A DNA stretch of 55,933 nt from JAFGGG01 sp964634205 (GTDB taxonomy: Bacteria > Spirochaetota > Spirochaetia > SZUA-6 > RPPD01), in NCBI GenBank assembly GCA_964634205.1, contig CAZWKE010000019.1, forward strand, positions 1-55,933. Reading direction: 5' to 3'. A program made the translations under genes and the position numbers. The notes under the pieces were generated by a model. The model did no database searches, was not told where the DNA came from, and saw nothing but the letters and a program-made list of their open reading frames with translations. Positions 25,158-34,208 of this stretch are shown here, piece after piece. Within the stretch, counting starts at the first letter, position 1. The number at the start of each line of letters is the position of its first letter.

Positions 25158-26765
25158 ATGCGCATAATTCGATTACCCCTACTCATTTTTCTGTTTATCG
25201 TAATAACCGTAAACGGATTCGCCCATCCCCTGGATATTTCCATCACCACGGTCCAGCTCACGGAGAAGGGCCTCCTGGCCACCACCTATATCCATCCCTA
25301 TGAGGTTGCCCTTTTAGCCCAGGACAACAAGATCGATCCCAAGCGCCTGACCATCGATCAGTTGAAAGGCATACTGCTGCCGTATTTTAACGAGCATTTT
25401 AAGGTATACGGGAAGACGGGACAGCTTGATAAGGTGCGCATCGAAATGCAGGATGCGGAGATCTATCAGGTTTTATCTTCGGGGGTGTATATCAATTTCT
25501 TTGTGAAGGCGGGGAAGGCGGATTATCCGATTGTATTCAATGTTGATCTTTTTATTGAATACTTTTCCACGCAAACAAACAAGATTGTGCTGTTGGATAA
25601 TAGCGGCAACCCTTATAAAAACAGCAATGAGATACTGCTTACTCCCAAGGTACGGGAATGGCGCTTTGACCCGAACAAGCCGGATTTTTCCGCCTACAAT
25701 AGTGATCTTAAAGATACGGACGGTGACGGTCTCAATGATTCCTTCGAAAAGCTTTACGGCCTGAATCCGCTGGCCCCGGACTCGGATTTTGACGGTTATT
25801 CGGATTCGGAAGAGTTTAATTTCGGGTGGGACCCCCTTGATCCCAATCCCTCCCCGGGGCAGTCACACGATAAGCTTGACCAGGCCCGCGAGGACTTAAA
25901 GCCCGGCACCGCTTCTACGTATACCGATGAAAATGTTATTACTTCCAATGTTGACCAGTCGCAGCTTCATGAACAGCTGGAAAGCGGGAAAACCCTGCTG
26001 GAATCGGAAAGCGGGCGTTTGCCCAATCTTATCAAGGATTACAATATCAAGGACCACCGCATCCCGGAAACCGGATTTTTGGAACAGGTTCTGGGTGATA
26101 TAAAAAATATCTTTACCGGGAAGTTCAGTTTCGGGGGATTACTGCTGCTGCTTGTTTCGATTTTTGCGTTGGGGTTCCTGCATGCGGCCATGCCCGGCCA
26201 TGGAAAGGGGATCCTGATTGCCTACCTCACCGAAGGAAACAAGGGCATACCGCACGCCCTGGGTTTTATCATCACCTTTACCATTACGCATTTGATTGAT
26301 GTCGTCTTTCTGGCCTGTGCCTTCTATATTTTTTCATCGATGATCGATTCGGCGGCGGTCACCGGAATCCTGCGAATTGTCGGGTTGGTGGGGCTGGCGG
26401 TCATTGCCGTGTTTATGATCATCAAGGGGATCTACCAGATCCGGCACAAGGGAACTGCAAGAGAAATACCGATCCTGAAAAATAAACGGTCCGCCATTCT
26501 CTCCGGGGTCCTCACCGGGTTGGCGCCCTGTCCCTTCGGTTGGGCCATCCTGACCATGCTGCTTTCCATCAACAAAGTGGAACTGGTCCCCCTGATCATT
26601 CTCATCTTCGGCCTGGGGATCTTTGTGTTCCTGCTGCTGGTAGCCCTGGCCACCTTTATGGTACGCCACGTAGCCTATGATATATTTTACAAACTGGGCC
26701 GCTATTCCATGCTGATGTCGGGGGTACTCTTTGTCATCGCCCTGATTTTGACACCCTTCTTTTAA
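25158..26765 (+). CDS. NicO-family nickel/cobalt exporter with an N-terminal extracytoplasmic domain and calcium-binding repeats
   Basis: A 535-residue protein. A signal peptide (to about residue 22) precedes a beta-rich extracytoplasmic domain (HPLDISITTVQL). Next come two thrombospondin-type-3/dockerin-like calcium loops around residues 188-228 (DTDGDGLNDSFEKLYG and DSDFDGYSDSEEF), then a linker, then six or so membrane helices. The permease part carries the NicO/RcnA signatures GFLHAAMPGHGKGIL and GLAPCPFGWAIL with conserved His and Cys. The family pumps Ni2+ or Co2+ out of the cytoplasm. The repeats could tie transport to external calcium or stiffen the linker. No metal regulator is adjacent. 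Confidence 0.8.
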   Translation: MRIIRLPLLIFLFIVITVNGFAHPLDISITTVQLTEKGLLATTYIHPYEVALLAQDNKIDPKRLTIDQLKGILLPYFNEHFKVYGKTGQLDKVRIEMQDAEIYQVLSSGVYINFFVKAGKADYPIVFNVDLFIEYFSTQTNKIVLLDNSGNPYKNSNEILLTPKVREWRFDPNKPDFSAYNSDLKDTDGDGLNDSFEKLYGLNPLAPDSDFDGYSDSEEFNFGWDPLDPNPSPGQSHDKLDQAREDLKPGTASTYTDENVITSNVDQSQLHEQLESGKTLLESESGRLPNLIKDYNIKDHRIPETGFLEQVLGDIKNIFTGKFSFGGLLLLLVSIFALGFLHAAMPGHGKGILIAYLTEGNKGIPHALGFIITFTITHLIDVVFLACAFYIFSSMIDSAAVTGILRIVGLVGLAVIAVFMIIKGIYQIRHKGTAREIPILKNKRSAILSGVLTGLAPCPFGWAILTMLLSINKVELVPLIILIFGLGIFVFLLLVALATFMVRHVAYDIFYKLGRYSMLMSGVLFVIALILTPFF

Positions 26766-26854
26766 GCGCAGGCTTTGTACCACTAATTACTGTTTTCTCT
26801 TTCTAACCACAGGCGTGGGACGGGCGGGCGCAGAAGGCCGGTCGGTGCTTACGG

Positions 26855-28780
26855 TTATTCGCCCTTTTCCCTGATCTGGTTCAACCTGCCGCCCGCCAGC
26901 ACAATCCGTTTGAAACGTTCGGAAAGCTCACAACGCAGCGCAAACTCACTGTTTTTTGTTTCATTGCGCACCCGCAGGGGTTCTCCCTGTTTGATACTGC
27001 GCGGTACGTCAAGTATGGTCAGTATGTCTCCCTCGTCTATGCCGGAATAATCATCCGGGTTTTGGAATTCCAGGGGCAGGATACCGAAGTTCACCAGGTT
27101 TGCCTTGTGAATACGGGCAAAGCTTTTTACAATCACGGCCTTGACGTTCAAAAACATGGGGGCAATGGCCGCGTGCTCGCGTGAGGACCCCTGTCCGTAA
27201 TTCTCGCCGCCGATGATGATCCCGGCCGCGGCCCGGCCTGCCTTCCGGTAAAAATCCTTGTCCACCTGCTCAAACACATGCTTGGCGATCTCCGGGATGT
27301 TGGAGCGCAGGGGCAGTATTTTTGCCCCTGCCGGCATTATATGGTCCGTGGTAATGTTGTCCCCTGTTTTCAACAGTACCTCGGCCTGTATCTCGGCCGC
27401 GGGTGGGGCACCAAGCGGAACCGGCTTGATGTTGGGACCGCGCAGGATCTCTGTATCCCCGCCGTTCGCTGACGGGGGGATGATCATGGAATCGTCGATT
27501 TTCATAAAATCGGAGTAGTCTTGCTTTTTTACCTGCAGGGTACGCGGGTCTCTGAACTCACCGAATAAGGCCGCCGCGGCCGCCGTTTCCGGCGAGACAA
27601 GGTATACCATGGCGTCCTGGGTACCGCTTCTACCCTTAAAATTACGGTTGAACGTGCGTACCGATATTCCTCCCGAGCAGGGTGCGAACCCCATGCCGAT
27701 GCAGGGCCCGCAGGCGCTCTCCAGAATACGCGCGCCCGCGCCGATCAGTTTCTCCATAATTCCCGCCGCGGCGGCGCTGAGCAGCACCTGGCGTGAGCCG
27801 GGGGAAATACCGAGTGAGACACTCTCGTGCACGCGCCCGCCGGCAAGAATATCCGCCGCTATCCCCAGGTCGTTTATGGATGAGTTGGTACAGGAACCGA
27901 TGGCGATCTGGTTGACCGCCAGCCCTTCCAGGCTTTTTACCGTAACCACCTTGTCCGGCATATGGGGGGTGGCGGCCATGGGCTCTATTTTATCCAGGTC
28001 GATCTCGATGACGCGGTCATAGTCTGCGTCCGCGTCGGCACCCAGTTCGGTCCATGCCTCTTCCCGCTGCTGCAGGGCCAGAAACTCTTTTGTGACCGCA
28101 TCCGAGGGGAAGAGGGAGGTGGTGGCACCCAGCTCCGCGCCCATGTTGGTGATGGTTGCCCGTTCGGGTACGGAAAGAGAGGCAACGCCGGGGCCGAAGT
28201 ACTCGTATATTCTGCCCACCCCGCCCTTGACGGTTTCCCTGCCCAGGATCGTGAGGATGACGTCTTTGGCCGCGCACATGGGCCGCAGTTTCCCGCTTAG
28301 TCTGACCCCCGTAATCCGGGGCATAACCAGAAGAAAGGGCTCGCCGGCCAGCGCAGCGGCCACATCAAGGCCGCCGCACCCGACGGCCAGCATGCCGAGG
28401 CCGCCGCCCGTGGGGGTGTGCGAGTCCGAGCCCAAAAGGGTCTTCCCCGGCCTGCCGAAACGCTCCAGGTGTACCTGGTGGCAGATGCCGTTGCCCGGAC
28501 GGGAAAAATAGATCCCGAATTTTCGGGCCGCACTCTGCAGGTAGCGGTGGTCGTCCATATTCCGGAAATCATTTTGCAGGGTGTTGTGGTCCACGTACGA
28601 CACGGAAAGCTCGGTTTTTACCCGCGGAATACCCATGGCCTCAAACTGCAGGTATACCATGGTCCCCGTGGCGTCCTGGGTGAGTGTCTGGTCGATTTTA
28701 ATCGCAATCTCCTCACCGGTCCGCAGCGTGCCGGAGACGAGGTGCTCCTTTAATATTTTCTCACTGAGTGTCAAACCCAT
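26855..28780 (-). CDS. Aconitate hydratase (single-chain, about 640 residues)
   Basis: A 641-residue [4Fe-4S] enzyme interconverting citrate and isocitrate. Cluster cysteines are seen in AIGSCTNSSIND and in ESACGPCIG. Substrate-site blocks include LLGSDSHTPTGGGLGMLA and, in the swivel domain at the C terminus, GENYGQGSSREHAAIAP. The length and the order of the domains fit the shorter 'putative aconitase' group (Aquifex/Thermotoga type) rather than AcnA or AcnB. Homoaconitase or isopropylmalate isomerase activity cannot be excluded from sequence. GGAGG sits six bases before the ATG. It has its own near-consensus promoter and no partner genes of the TCA cycle nearby. Confidence 0.9.
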   Translation of the reverse strand: MGLTLSEKILKEHLVSGTLRTGEEIAIKIDQTLTQDATGTMVYLQFEAMGIPRVKTELSVSYVDHNTLQNDFRNMDDHRYLQSAARKFGIYFSRPGNGICHQVHLERFGRPGKTLLGSDSHTPTGGGLGMLAVGCGGLDVAAALAGEPFLLVMPRITGVRLSGKLRPMCAAKDVILTILGRETVKGGVGRIYEYFGPGVASLSVPERATITNMGAELGATTSLFPSDAVTKEFLALQQREEAWTELGADADADYDRVIEIDLDKIEPMAATPHMPDKVVTVKSLEGLAVNQIAIGSCTNSSINDLGIAADILAGGRVHESVSLGISPGSRQVLLSAAAAGIMEKLIGAGARILESACGPCIGMGFAPCSGGISVRTFNRNFKGRSGTQDAMVYLVSPETAAAAALFGEFRDPRTLQVKKQDYSDFMKIDDSMIIPPSANGGDTEILRGPNIKPVPLGAPPAAEIQAEVLLKTGDNITTDHIMPAGAKILPLRSNIPEIAKHVFEQVDKDFYRKAGRAAAGIIIGGENYGQGSSREHAAIAPMFLNVKAVIVKSFARIHKANLVNFGILPLEFQNPDDYSGIDEGDILTILDVPRSIKQGEPLRVRNETKNSEFALRCELSERFKRIVLAGGRLNQIREKGE

Positions 28781-28879
28781 ATTTTCCTCCGATTAATATA
28801 AAAGTACCCAGAAATCAAATGGGCGGCAACCTGTCCGGCAATTCTAAAGGTAAACATCTATAATCGCCGGAACCCGTCA

Positions 28880-28908
28880 TTTATACCGTATTTATTCCCG
28901 TATGTCAA
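28880..28908 (-). promoter_or_regulatory. Near-consensus promoter of the aconitase gene
   Basis: On the minus strand TTGACA (28903-28908), a 17-base spacer and TATAAA (28880-28885). The predicted leader is about 93 bases and contains a weak CCGGC/GCCGG stem. Confidence 0.8.
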
Positions 28909-28997
28909 AGCGGGGCCGCGGACCGGAGACAGCCTTGGATACTCCCGGCGGCCGGCGATAACCATGAGTACGATCCGGGCGCATAACCGCGCCTGTT

Positions 28998-29711
28998 TCA
29001 GCGCAGGTAGTTCTCTCTGTTATCAAAAAAATCCTTGTACACCGTAAAGTAGTCGGTTTCTTCATAGCTGGTTTCGGCTGCGGGCAAGGTGTTGAAAGTC
29101 AGGATTTCCGCCTCGGGCAGTGAAAGCAGGATGGGAGAGTGCGAAGCGATAATAAACTGGGCATGCCCGGCCGCGGCCGTAGCGCGCAGCAGCCGCAGCA
29201 GCTCAATCTGGTGCCGGGGTGACAGCGCGTTTTCCGGTTCGTCCAGCAGGTAGAGGCCTTTACGCTGAAAACGGCTTCTGAAAAAGGCCATATGGCTCTG
29301 GCCGTGGGAACACTCGGCAAGCGAGGACCCGCCGAAATATTCGAACAAACCGGGATCGTCGCGGGCCCACTCATCCAGAACCCTGGTAAAGTGCTTGAAC
29401 AGTTCCGACGCAAAAAACGAACCCGGCACCCTGCCGTCGGACCATTCGACCTCAAGATAGCGGTATAACAGGTCTTCATACGGGTTGTTGTGGGCCGGAA
29501 GGCGCCGGGCCCCCTGCCAGATATAATACCCGCAGGCCGTAGACAGGGCCCGCAGCAGGGTTGATTTTCCGGAACCGTTCTCACCCACAAAAAAGCAGAT
29601 CGGTTTGGTAAATGAAAGGCTTTTGGTTTTCCGTAGTATATCCAAATTGAAAGGATAGTGGTCTGTGGTGGGAAAGCTTTCGGTATGTAGGTTGATCTTT
29701 TTCAGGTGCAT
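28998..29711 (-). CDS. Stand-alone ABC-like AAA ATPase
   Basis: A 237-residue soluble ATPase. Walker A is FFVGENGSGKSTLL, the signature-like loop is AECSHGQSH, Walker B is LYLLDEPENALSP, and the switch His is in IIASHSPILL. This is the SMC/RecF-like AAA_21/AAA_23 group rather than a transporter subunit: there is no permease gene nearby. Such proteins often act in DNA repair or defence, frequently with a nuclease partner, but none is adjacent here. An extended -10 promoter (29741-29749) precedes it; the ribosome binding site is weak. Confidence 0.8.
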   Translation of the reverse strand: MHLKKINLHTESFPTTDHYPFNLDILRKTKSLSFTKPICFFVGENGSGKSTLLRALSTACGYYIWQGARRLPAHNNPYEDLLYRYLEVEWSDGRVPGSFFASELFKHFTRVLDEWARDDPGLFEYFGGSSLAECSHGQSHMAFFRSRFQRKGLYLLDEPENALSPRHQIELLRLLRATAAAGHAQFIIASHSPILLSLPEAEILTFNTLPAAETSYEETDYFTVYKDFFDNRENYLR

Positions 29712-29740
29712 CTGCCGGTTTCCATGGGAAAGTCGCGGTT

Positions 29741-29749
29741 ACTATAGCA
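29741..29749 (-). promoter_or_regulatory. Extended -10 promoter of the AAA ATPase gene
   Basis: On the minus strand TG-C-TATAGT (29741-29749), with a poor TGTAAA 17 bases further upstream. The predicted leader is about 23 bases. Confidence 0.45.
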
Positions 29750-29810
29750 TGCGGGGGGTATTTTTTACAGTACCGGCAAGAAAAAATCCTTATTTTATTA
29801 AATTTATTTG

Positions 29811-29902
29811 AAATCATAATTTTAATTTCCTATGATTTAAATGAGTAGGAAAATTTAGTCTATCCGGAAATTTTTAGAAGAGAATAAGATTTCCCATCTT
29901 AT
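29811..29902 (+). repeat. Cluster of inverted repeats upstream of the second chemotaxis receptor
   Basis: The AT-rich 282-base gap between the divergent ATPase and receptor genes holds three imperfectly nested repeats: AAATCATA/TATGATTT (29811-29818, 29831-29838), TTTCCTA/TAGGAAA (29826-29832, 29846-29852) and ATAAGAT/ATCTTAT (29884-29890, 29896-29902). They may be operator sites or RNA stems. Apart from these and promoter-like AT tracts I see nothing else in the gap. Confidence 0.45.
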
Positions 29903-29993
29903 GGTTGCTTGGGACTAAATATCAGAAAAAGAAAGTGCTCGCATTATAAATACTTCGAATTCCTGTTTGCACAAGGAATAAAGGGGGTGAAGT

Positions 29994-32093
29994 ATGAAAA
30001 ACAATAAACTCACATTTCAGATAATTTTGACCGTGTATGCGGTTGTTTTTATTATCCTGTCACTGGTGATAACCCTCGAGTATCTCTCTCTGGCCCTGAT
30101 AACCCAGTACGGTTCCGTGTGGAAGTATCTTTCGTATTATCTGAATTTTATGGGCACTACCACATGGCCGTTGATGATGATGTTCGGTGTCCTTATTTTT
30201 TTCTATATGCGCCCGCTGCAGCATGCGGTGAACAACATCAAAAGCGGGAAAAGCGTTAACGATAACCTTCTGGAAAAAGCCAAAAAACGAATGTACAATC
30301 TTCCCTATTTCACCATCAGCATAAACTTCATCGCCTTTATGGGAGGGTTTGTGCTCTTTGCCTATCTCAACAAATACCTTACGGAGTTCTTTACCATAAA
30401 AATATTTTCTTATTTCATTTTTGCCCTGGCCGGTTCTTCCATTTACTCGTTTGTACAGACCACCATCCATAATCAGATCCTGGTGCGGGTAAGAAAGTTG
30501 TTGAATATTAATTACATCGACAAGAAATCAAAGCGCAGGGAGATCGGCCTGCAAAAAAAAACCATCATCCTATCGCTGATAATTGTGGTGTACAGCCTTA
30601 GTTTTGTCATTCACAAGCAGTTTGTAGTGATTGAAAACAAGGAAACGTACTCAAATCTGATGTACTCCGTCTATACGAAAAAACTGACCACGGAGCAGGC
30701 CAGACAGCAATATACCGCGTATGCCGAGGCAAAATTCGGCCATTATCTGGATAACAAGGCCCATCTGGCCTCTCTTTTCGACAAGCAGAAACAGGATGCC
30801 GTAATGAATGATTACGGCATATTCTGCATTATCTCGTTTGCCCTGTTTATTCTGGTGGGGTTCTGTTCGACCTATGCGTTTTCGCGGGAACTGGTCCTGC
30901 AGATAAAATTACAGCATGATACTATGGAAAAAATATTACAGGGGCGGGAAAACCTGGAAAAAAGAATCAATATTATTCAGTTTGATGAGGTGGGTATGCT
31001 CACCAACACCATCAACCTGTTTATGGACAAGCTGAAGGAAATCCTGTTGGAGATTCAGACCAGCTCCGATTCCGTGACCTTCTCGATGGAAACGCTGAAT
31101 AAAGATCTGCTGAACGCCTCGGCCGCCATCGAGGAACTGGTTACCTCTCTGGACCAGATCAGTAAGAATACGGCGGGCCAGCAGAATATTGCCGCAACCA
31201 CCAGGGACCAACTGTTTGATATCATCAATAAAATTGAGGTTATATTTAAAAACACCGAGGAACAGGCGGGTTTTGTCGAAGAAACGGCGGCGGCTATGCA
31301 GGAGATGGACGGGAGCATAAAATCGATAACCGGTATTACCGAGAAAGCGGACACGCTTTCCGGAGATCTGGTACAGGTTGCCAAGGACGGAGAGGACTCC
31401 CTGGGGAAGGTTACCGAGGCGATCAACAATATAAAGAGCGCGTCGGACCATGTCATGGAAAGGGTGGCACTGCTCTCCAGTATTTCGAGCCAGACCGATC
31501 TGCTGGCCATGAACGCCGCCATCGAGGCTGCGCATGCGGGTGAAGCGGGAAAGGGATTCGGTGTTGTGGCCGATGAAATCAGGAAACTGGCCGAGGACAG
31601 CCAGGAACAGATCAGTGAAATTACCCGGTTTGTAAAGGACATGTACGCGAAAATAAAAAACGGCGTTGTCATGACCGAAGAAGCAAACAAGGCCTTTGTG
31701 AAGGTGGACAACGACGTCTTGAAGACAAGTAACCTTATAAAAGAAATATCAAGCGCAACCCAGGAACAGAAGATAAGCACCTCCCAGATTCTTTCTTCCG
31801 TGGAAAGCGTGGTAAAAGCCACCGAGGATGTCAGTGCGATCGCCGGCCAGTTAAAAGACCAAAGTCTGGATATTCGCCAGAAAATGGACGAACTCTATAA
31901 CATCTCAACGCAGATTGCCGACGCCACCCACGAACAGAGCAAGGGAAACCAGTATATCGTTTCCCTGGTAAACAGTGTAAAGGAGGTATCAGCCAAAAAT
32001 ATAATAATCGTCAATAAATTACAGTCCATAATAAAAGGTTTCAACTTACACACCAAAAAAATGGATGCATTCTCTATGAGTAAAGCGTCCTAA
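29994..32093 (+). CDS. Methyl-accepting chemotaxis protein with a multi-helix (about six) membrane sensor
   Basis: A 699-residue receptor. Hydrophobic helices lie near residues 8-30, 55-73, 103-125, 132-155, 190-208 and 270-290, with a loop of some 60 residues between the last two. This is not the usual two-helix receptor plan. The cytoplasmic half is a standard signalling coiled coil with the tip LLAMNAAIEAAHAGEAGKGF and VVADEIRKLAED. No CheR-docking tail is visible. AAGGGGGTG precedes the ATG. The hotdog/PilZ gene starts 23 bases downstream, so the receptor probably heads a four-gene operon and may detect the product made by its neighbours. That last point is inference. Confidence 0.9.
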   Translation: MKNNKLTFQIILTVYAVVFIILSLVITLEYLSLALITQYGSVWKYLSYYLNFMGTTTWPLMMMFGVLIFFYMRPLQHAVNNIKSGKSVNDNLLEKAKKRMYNLPYFTISINFIAFMGGFVLFAYLNKYLTEFFTIKIFSYFIFALAGSSIYSFVQTTIHNQILVRVRKLLNINYIDKKSKRREIGLQKKTIILSLIIVVYSLSFVIHKQFVVIENKETYSNLMYSVYTKKLTTEQARQQYTAYAEAKFGHYLDNKAHLASLFDKQKQDAVMNDYGIFCIISFALFILVGFCSTYAFSRELVLQIKLQHDTMEKILQGRENLEKRINIIQFDEVGMLTNTINLFMDKLKEILLEIQTSSDSVTFSMETLNKDLLNASAAIEELVTSLDQISKNTAGQQNIAATTRDQLFDIINKIEVIFKNTEEQAGFVEETAAAMQEMDGSIKSITGITEKADTLSGDLVQVAKDGEDSLGKVTEAINNIKSASDHVMERVALLSSISSQTDLLAMNAAIEAAHAGEAGKGFGVVADEIRKLAEDSQEQISEITRFVKDMYAKIKNGVVMTEEANKAFVKVDNDVLKTSNLIKEISSATQEQKISTSQILSSVESVVKATEDVSAIAGQLKDQSLDIRQKMDELYNISTQIADATHEQSKGNQYIVSLVNSVKEVSAKNIIIVNKLQSIIKGFNLHTKKMDAFSMSKAS

Positions 32094-32116
32094 TGTGAAA
32101 AGGAGACGCCGGTTCC

Positions 32117-33421
32117 ATGTATTATGATGAGCGCAAGCTGAAAACCTATGTTCAGAATCAGTTGATTGATAAAAAGTTTGTTCACAAGAAAGAGGAAAAA
32201 AATGTGTTGCTGTTCAACCTGCGTAGGGCTCTGCCGAAATGGATTGCCAAAACCCGGTTCGAACAATTTTTAGCCGGGATTGCGGAAGAAGAAAAGCGGT
32301 TCATCTGCCGGTACTATACGCCCCACAATACGGAAGAGTTGGAGTTTTTAGAGGAAAAAGGCGACCCCGTCTATATTCTGTCAAGTTACCCCCTGGTTTT
32401 ACCGGGAGATGTTCTGGAAGCGGAAAATGTAATGTTTCCGGATGTCGCAAAGATAATCAAAGAGCATTACCGGAAAGATGAAACGCGCGGGCAGTATGTG
32501 CTGACCGTGCCGCTGAAGGACATCGAGCATTTCAGGATCCTGACGGTTCTGAAAATCGGTTCCTTCTATATTCCTTCAAATGATGCGGCGAGACTGTCCG
32601 GACTGTTCGAGACATACGCGGACTTTCCCAAGGAGGAAATATTTTATTCCAACATACACGTGAATCCGCTGCATGAATATTTCTTCGAACACACTATCGA
32701 GCATATTCCCGCCATGATGCTGATCGAAGCCCAGCGCCAGTTCGGCCTGGCCTGCGGCCATATCTACGGGAAAGTTCCCATGGAGGGTATGCAGATCATA
32801 CTGAAGAACCTTAATATCAATTTCAACATTTACGCCGAGCTGGTATATCCGGTGGTTATCAGGGGGGAGAACTCCTTTACCAGGTGGAAGCATAAGCGGT
32901 ACTGGGGGGAGATCCATATGGACATCGGTATATATCAGAATACCGAGGTGGCAAACTTCAGTTTTGTGGGAAAAAGCGTAGAGATAAGAATGTTCGAACG
33001 CTTTCGGGAAAGGAAGTATTGTATGATGAACCGGCAACGTTTTGCCCCGCACCCGTATATCGATTATAATTTTTCACTGAAAGGAAACAGCAGTCGGCAG
33101 TACCTGGAGGTTTCCCTGCAGGATATTTCCTCCGGGGGCTTTTCCGTTCTGTTTCCCGCGGGCGGCGATACGGATGACGCAAATACCCAGGGGATTTATA
33201 ACGAAAAAGCGTGTGATTTTCTTGTTTATTCCAAGGCCGTGGGATTTATCAGCGGAAAATGTGAAAAGGTGTGGGAAAAGGAATCCCCGACGTCCAGGTA
33301 TGTGGGCTACCGGTTTGTGGATCTTCCGGAAAACGACGATCACCGGATCAAGGAGTTTATCAGTAAGTTTTTTTACCAGATCGAGAAAAGGGAATATTTT
33401 AAGCAGAGGTGCGGCGGATGA
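32117..33421 (+). CDS. AfsA-type hotdog domain fused to a PilZ domain
   Basis: A 434-residue cytoplasmic protein. Residues about 175-290 match the A-factor biosynthesis (AfsA) hotdog signature: EYFFEHTIEHIPAMM and LIEAQRQFG correspond to H..DHvPGM.LlEA.RQ. Around residues 21-40 FVHKKEEKNVLLFNLRRA resembles the start of the first AfsA repeat. AfsA joins a beta-ketoacyl chain to a three-carbon phosphate in gamma-butyrolactone synthesis. Residues about 305-420 are PilZ-like: SLQDISSGGFSVLF gives D-x-S-x-x-G, and RYVGYRFVDL closes the barrel. The upstream RxxxR is degenerate (NRQRF), so cyclic-di-GMP binding is uncertain. GGAG lies before the ATG. The stop overlaps the next ATG (ATGA). Substrate and product are unknown. 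Confidence 0.7.
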   Translation: MYYDERKLKTYVQNQLIDKKFVHKKEEKNVLLFNLRRALPKWIAKTRFEQFLAGIAEEEKRFICRYYTPHNTEELEFLEEKGDPVYILSSYPLVLPGDVLEAENVMFPDVAKIIKEHYRKDETRGQYVLTVPLKDIEHFRILTVLKIGSFYIPSNDAARLSGLFETYADFPKEEIFYSNIHVNPLHEYFFEHTIEHIPAMMLIEAQRQFGLACGHIYGKVPMEGMQIILKNLNINFNIYAELVYPVVIRGENSFTRWKHKRYWGEIHMDIGIYQNTEVANFSFVGKSVEIRMFERFRERKYCMMNRQRFAPHPYIDYNFSLKGNSSRQYLEVSLQDISSGGFSVLFPAGGDTDDANTQGIYNEKACDFLVYSKAVGFISGKCEKVWEKESPTSRYVGYRFVDLPENDDHRIKEFISKFFYQIEKREYFKQRCGG

Positions 33422-34176
33422 ACGGAATAAATGGAAAAACCGTACTTGTTACCGGGGGCGGATCGGGAATCGGCAGGGCCGCGGCGGTGCTTTTTGCCGA
33501 ACACAAGGCCAAAGTGGTGATTGCCGGGAGGAGTCCGGAAAAGGGCCGGGAAACCGTCGATATTATTCGGAAGGCCGGCGGAGAGGCGGTATTCATCCAA
33601 ACGGATGTGTCCGAACAGCGGATGGTAAAGGAGCTGGTAGAACAGACGGTTGACCGCTACGGGGCACTCGACTGCGCGTTCAATAACGCCGGTATAGACG
33701 GGAAAAAAGCCCCCCTTGTGGACCTTGAGGAGGAGGAGTGGGACGAAATCGTCGACATCAATTTGAAGGGTACGTTTCTCCTTTTGAAATACGAGATACG
33801 CCAGATGCTTATCCAGGGCAAGGGGGCAATCGTGAATATGGCGTCGGTGTGCAGTTTTATGGCCAGGCCTTCGCGCTGTGCCTACAACTCAAGCCGGCAC
33901 GGTGTCGTGGGGCTTACGAGGTCGGCGGCTCTCGAATACGCTGCCAAAGGTATTAAGATCAACGCGGTGGCCCCCGGTTCCATCCGCACGGATATTTTTT
34001 ACCGCAGTACCAAGGGAGACCCGGCCCTGGAAAAGGCCTATGCCGCGGCCCATCCCATAAAGCGCATCGGGGAACCGGAAGAGGTAGCCAAAGCCGTGCT
34101 TTGGCTCTGTTCCGATGACTGCTCGTTTGTGATCGGACACACGCTTCTGCTTGACGGCGGATTTTTACTGCAATAA
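33418..34176 (+). CDS. SDR-family oxidoreductase with Arg replacing the catalytic Lys
   Basis: A 252-residue classical short-chain dehydrogenase. The nucleotide site is VTGGGSGIGRAAA, the fold block FNNAGIDG is present, and the catalytic Ser is in NMASVCSF. The YxxxK motif reads YNSSRHGVVGLT, so Lys is Arg; the codon is CGG, two changes away from either Lys codon. It may have weak or altered chemistry, or be a binding protein. The C terminus (GHTLLLDGGF) is normal. The ATG at 33418 overlaps the upstream stop, so it is translationally coupled to the AfsA/PilZ gene. SDRs often reduce the ketone made by AfsA-type enzymes, which fits the pairing. Confidence 0.88.
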   Translation: MNGINGKTVLVTGGGSGIGRAAAVLFAEHKAKVVIAGRSPEKGRETVDIIRKAGGEAVFIQTDVSEQRMVKELVEQTVDRYGALDCAFNNAGIDGKKAPLVDLEEEEWDEIVDINLKGTFLLLKYEIRQMLIQGKGAIVNMASVCSFMARPSRCAYNSSRHGVVGLTRSAALEYAAKGIKINAVAPGSIRTDIFYRSTKGDPALEKAYAAAHPIKRIGEPEEVAKAVLWLCSDDCSFVIGHTLLLDGGFLLQ

Positions 34177-34208
34177 TAACCACACTGGGAGAAAAGAGAA
34201 GATGAACA

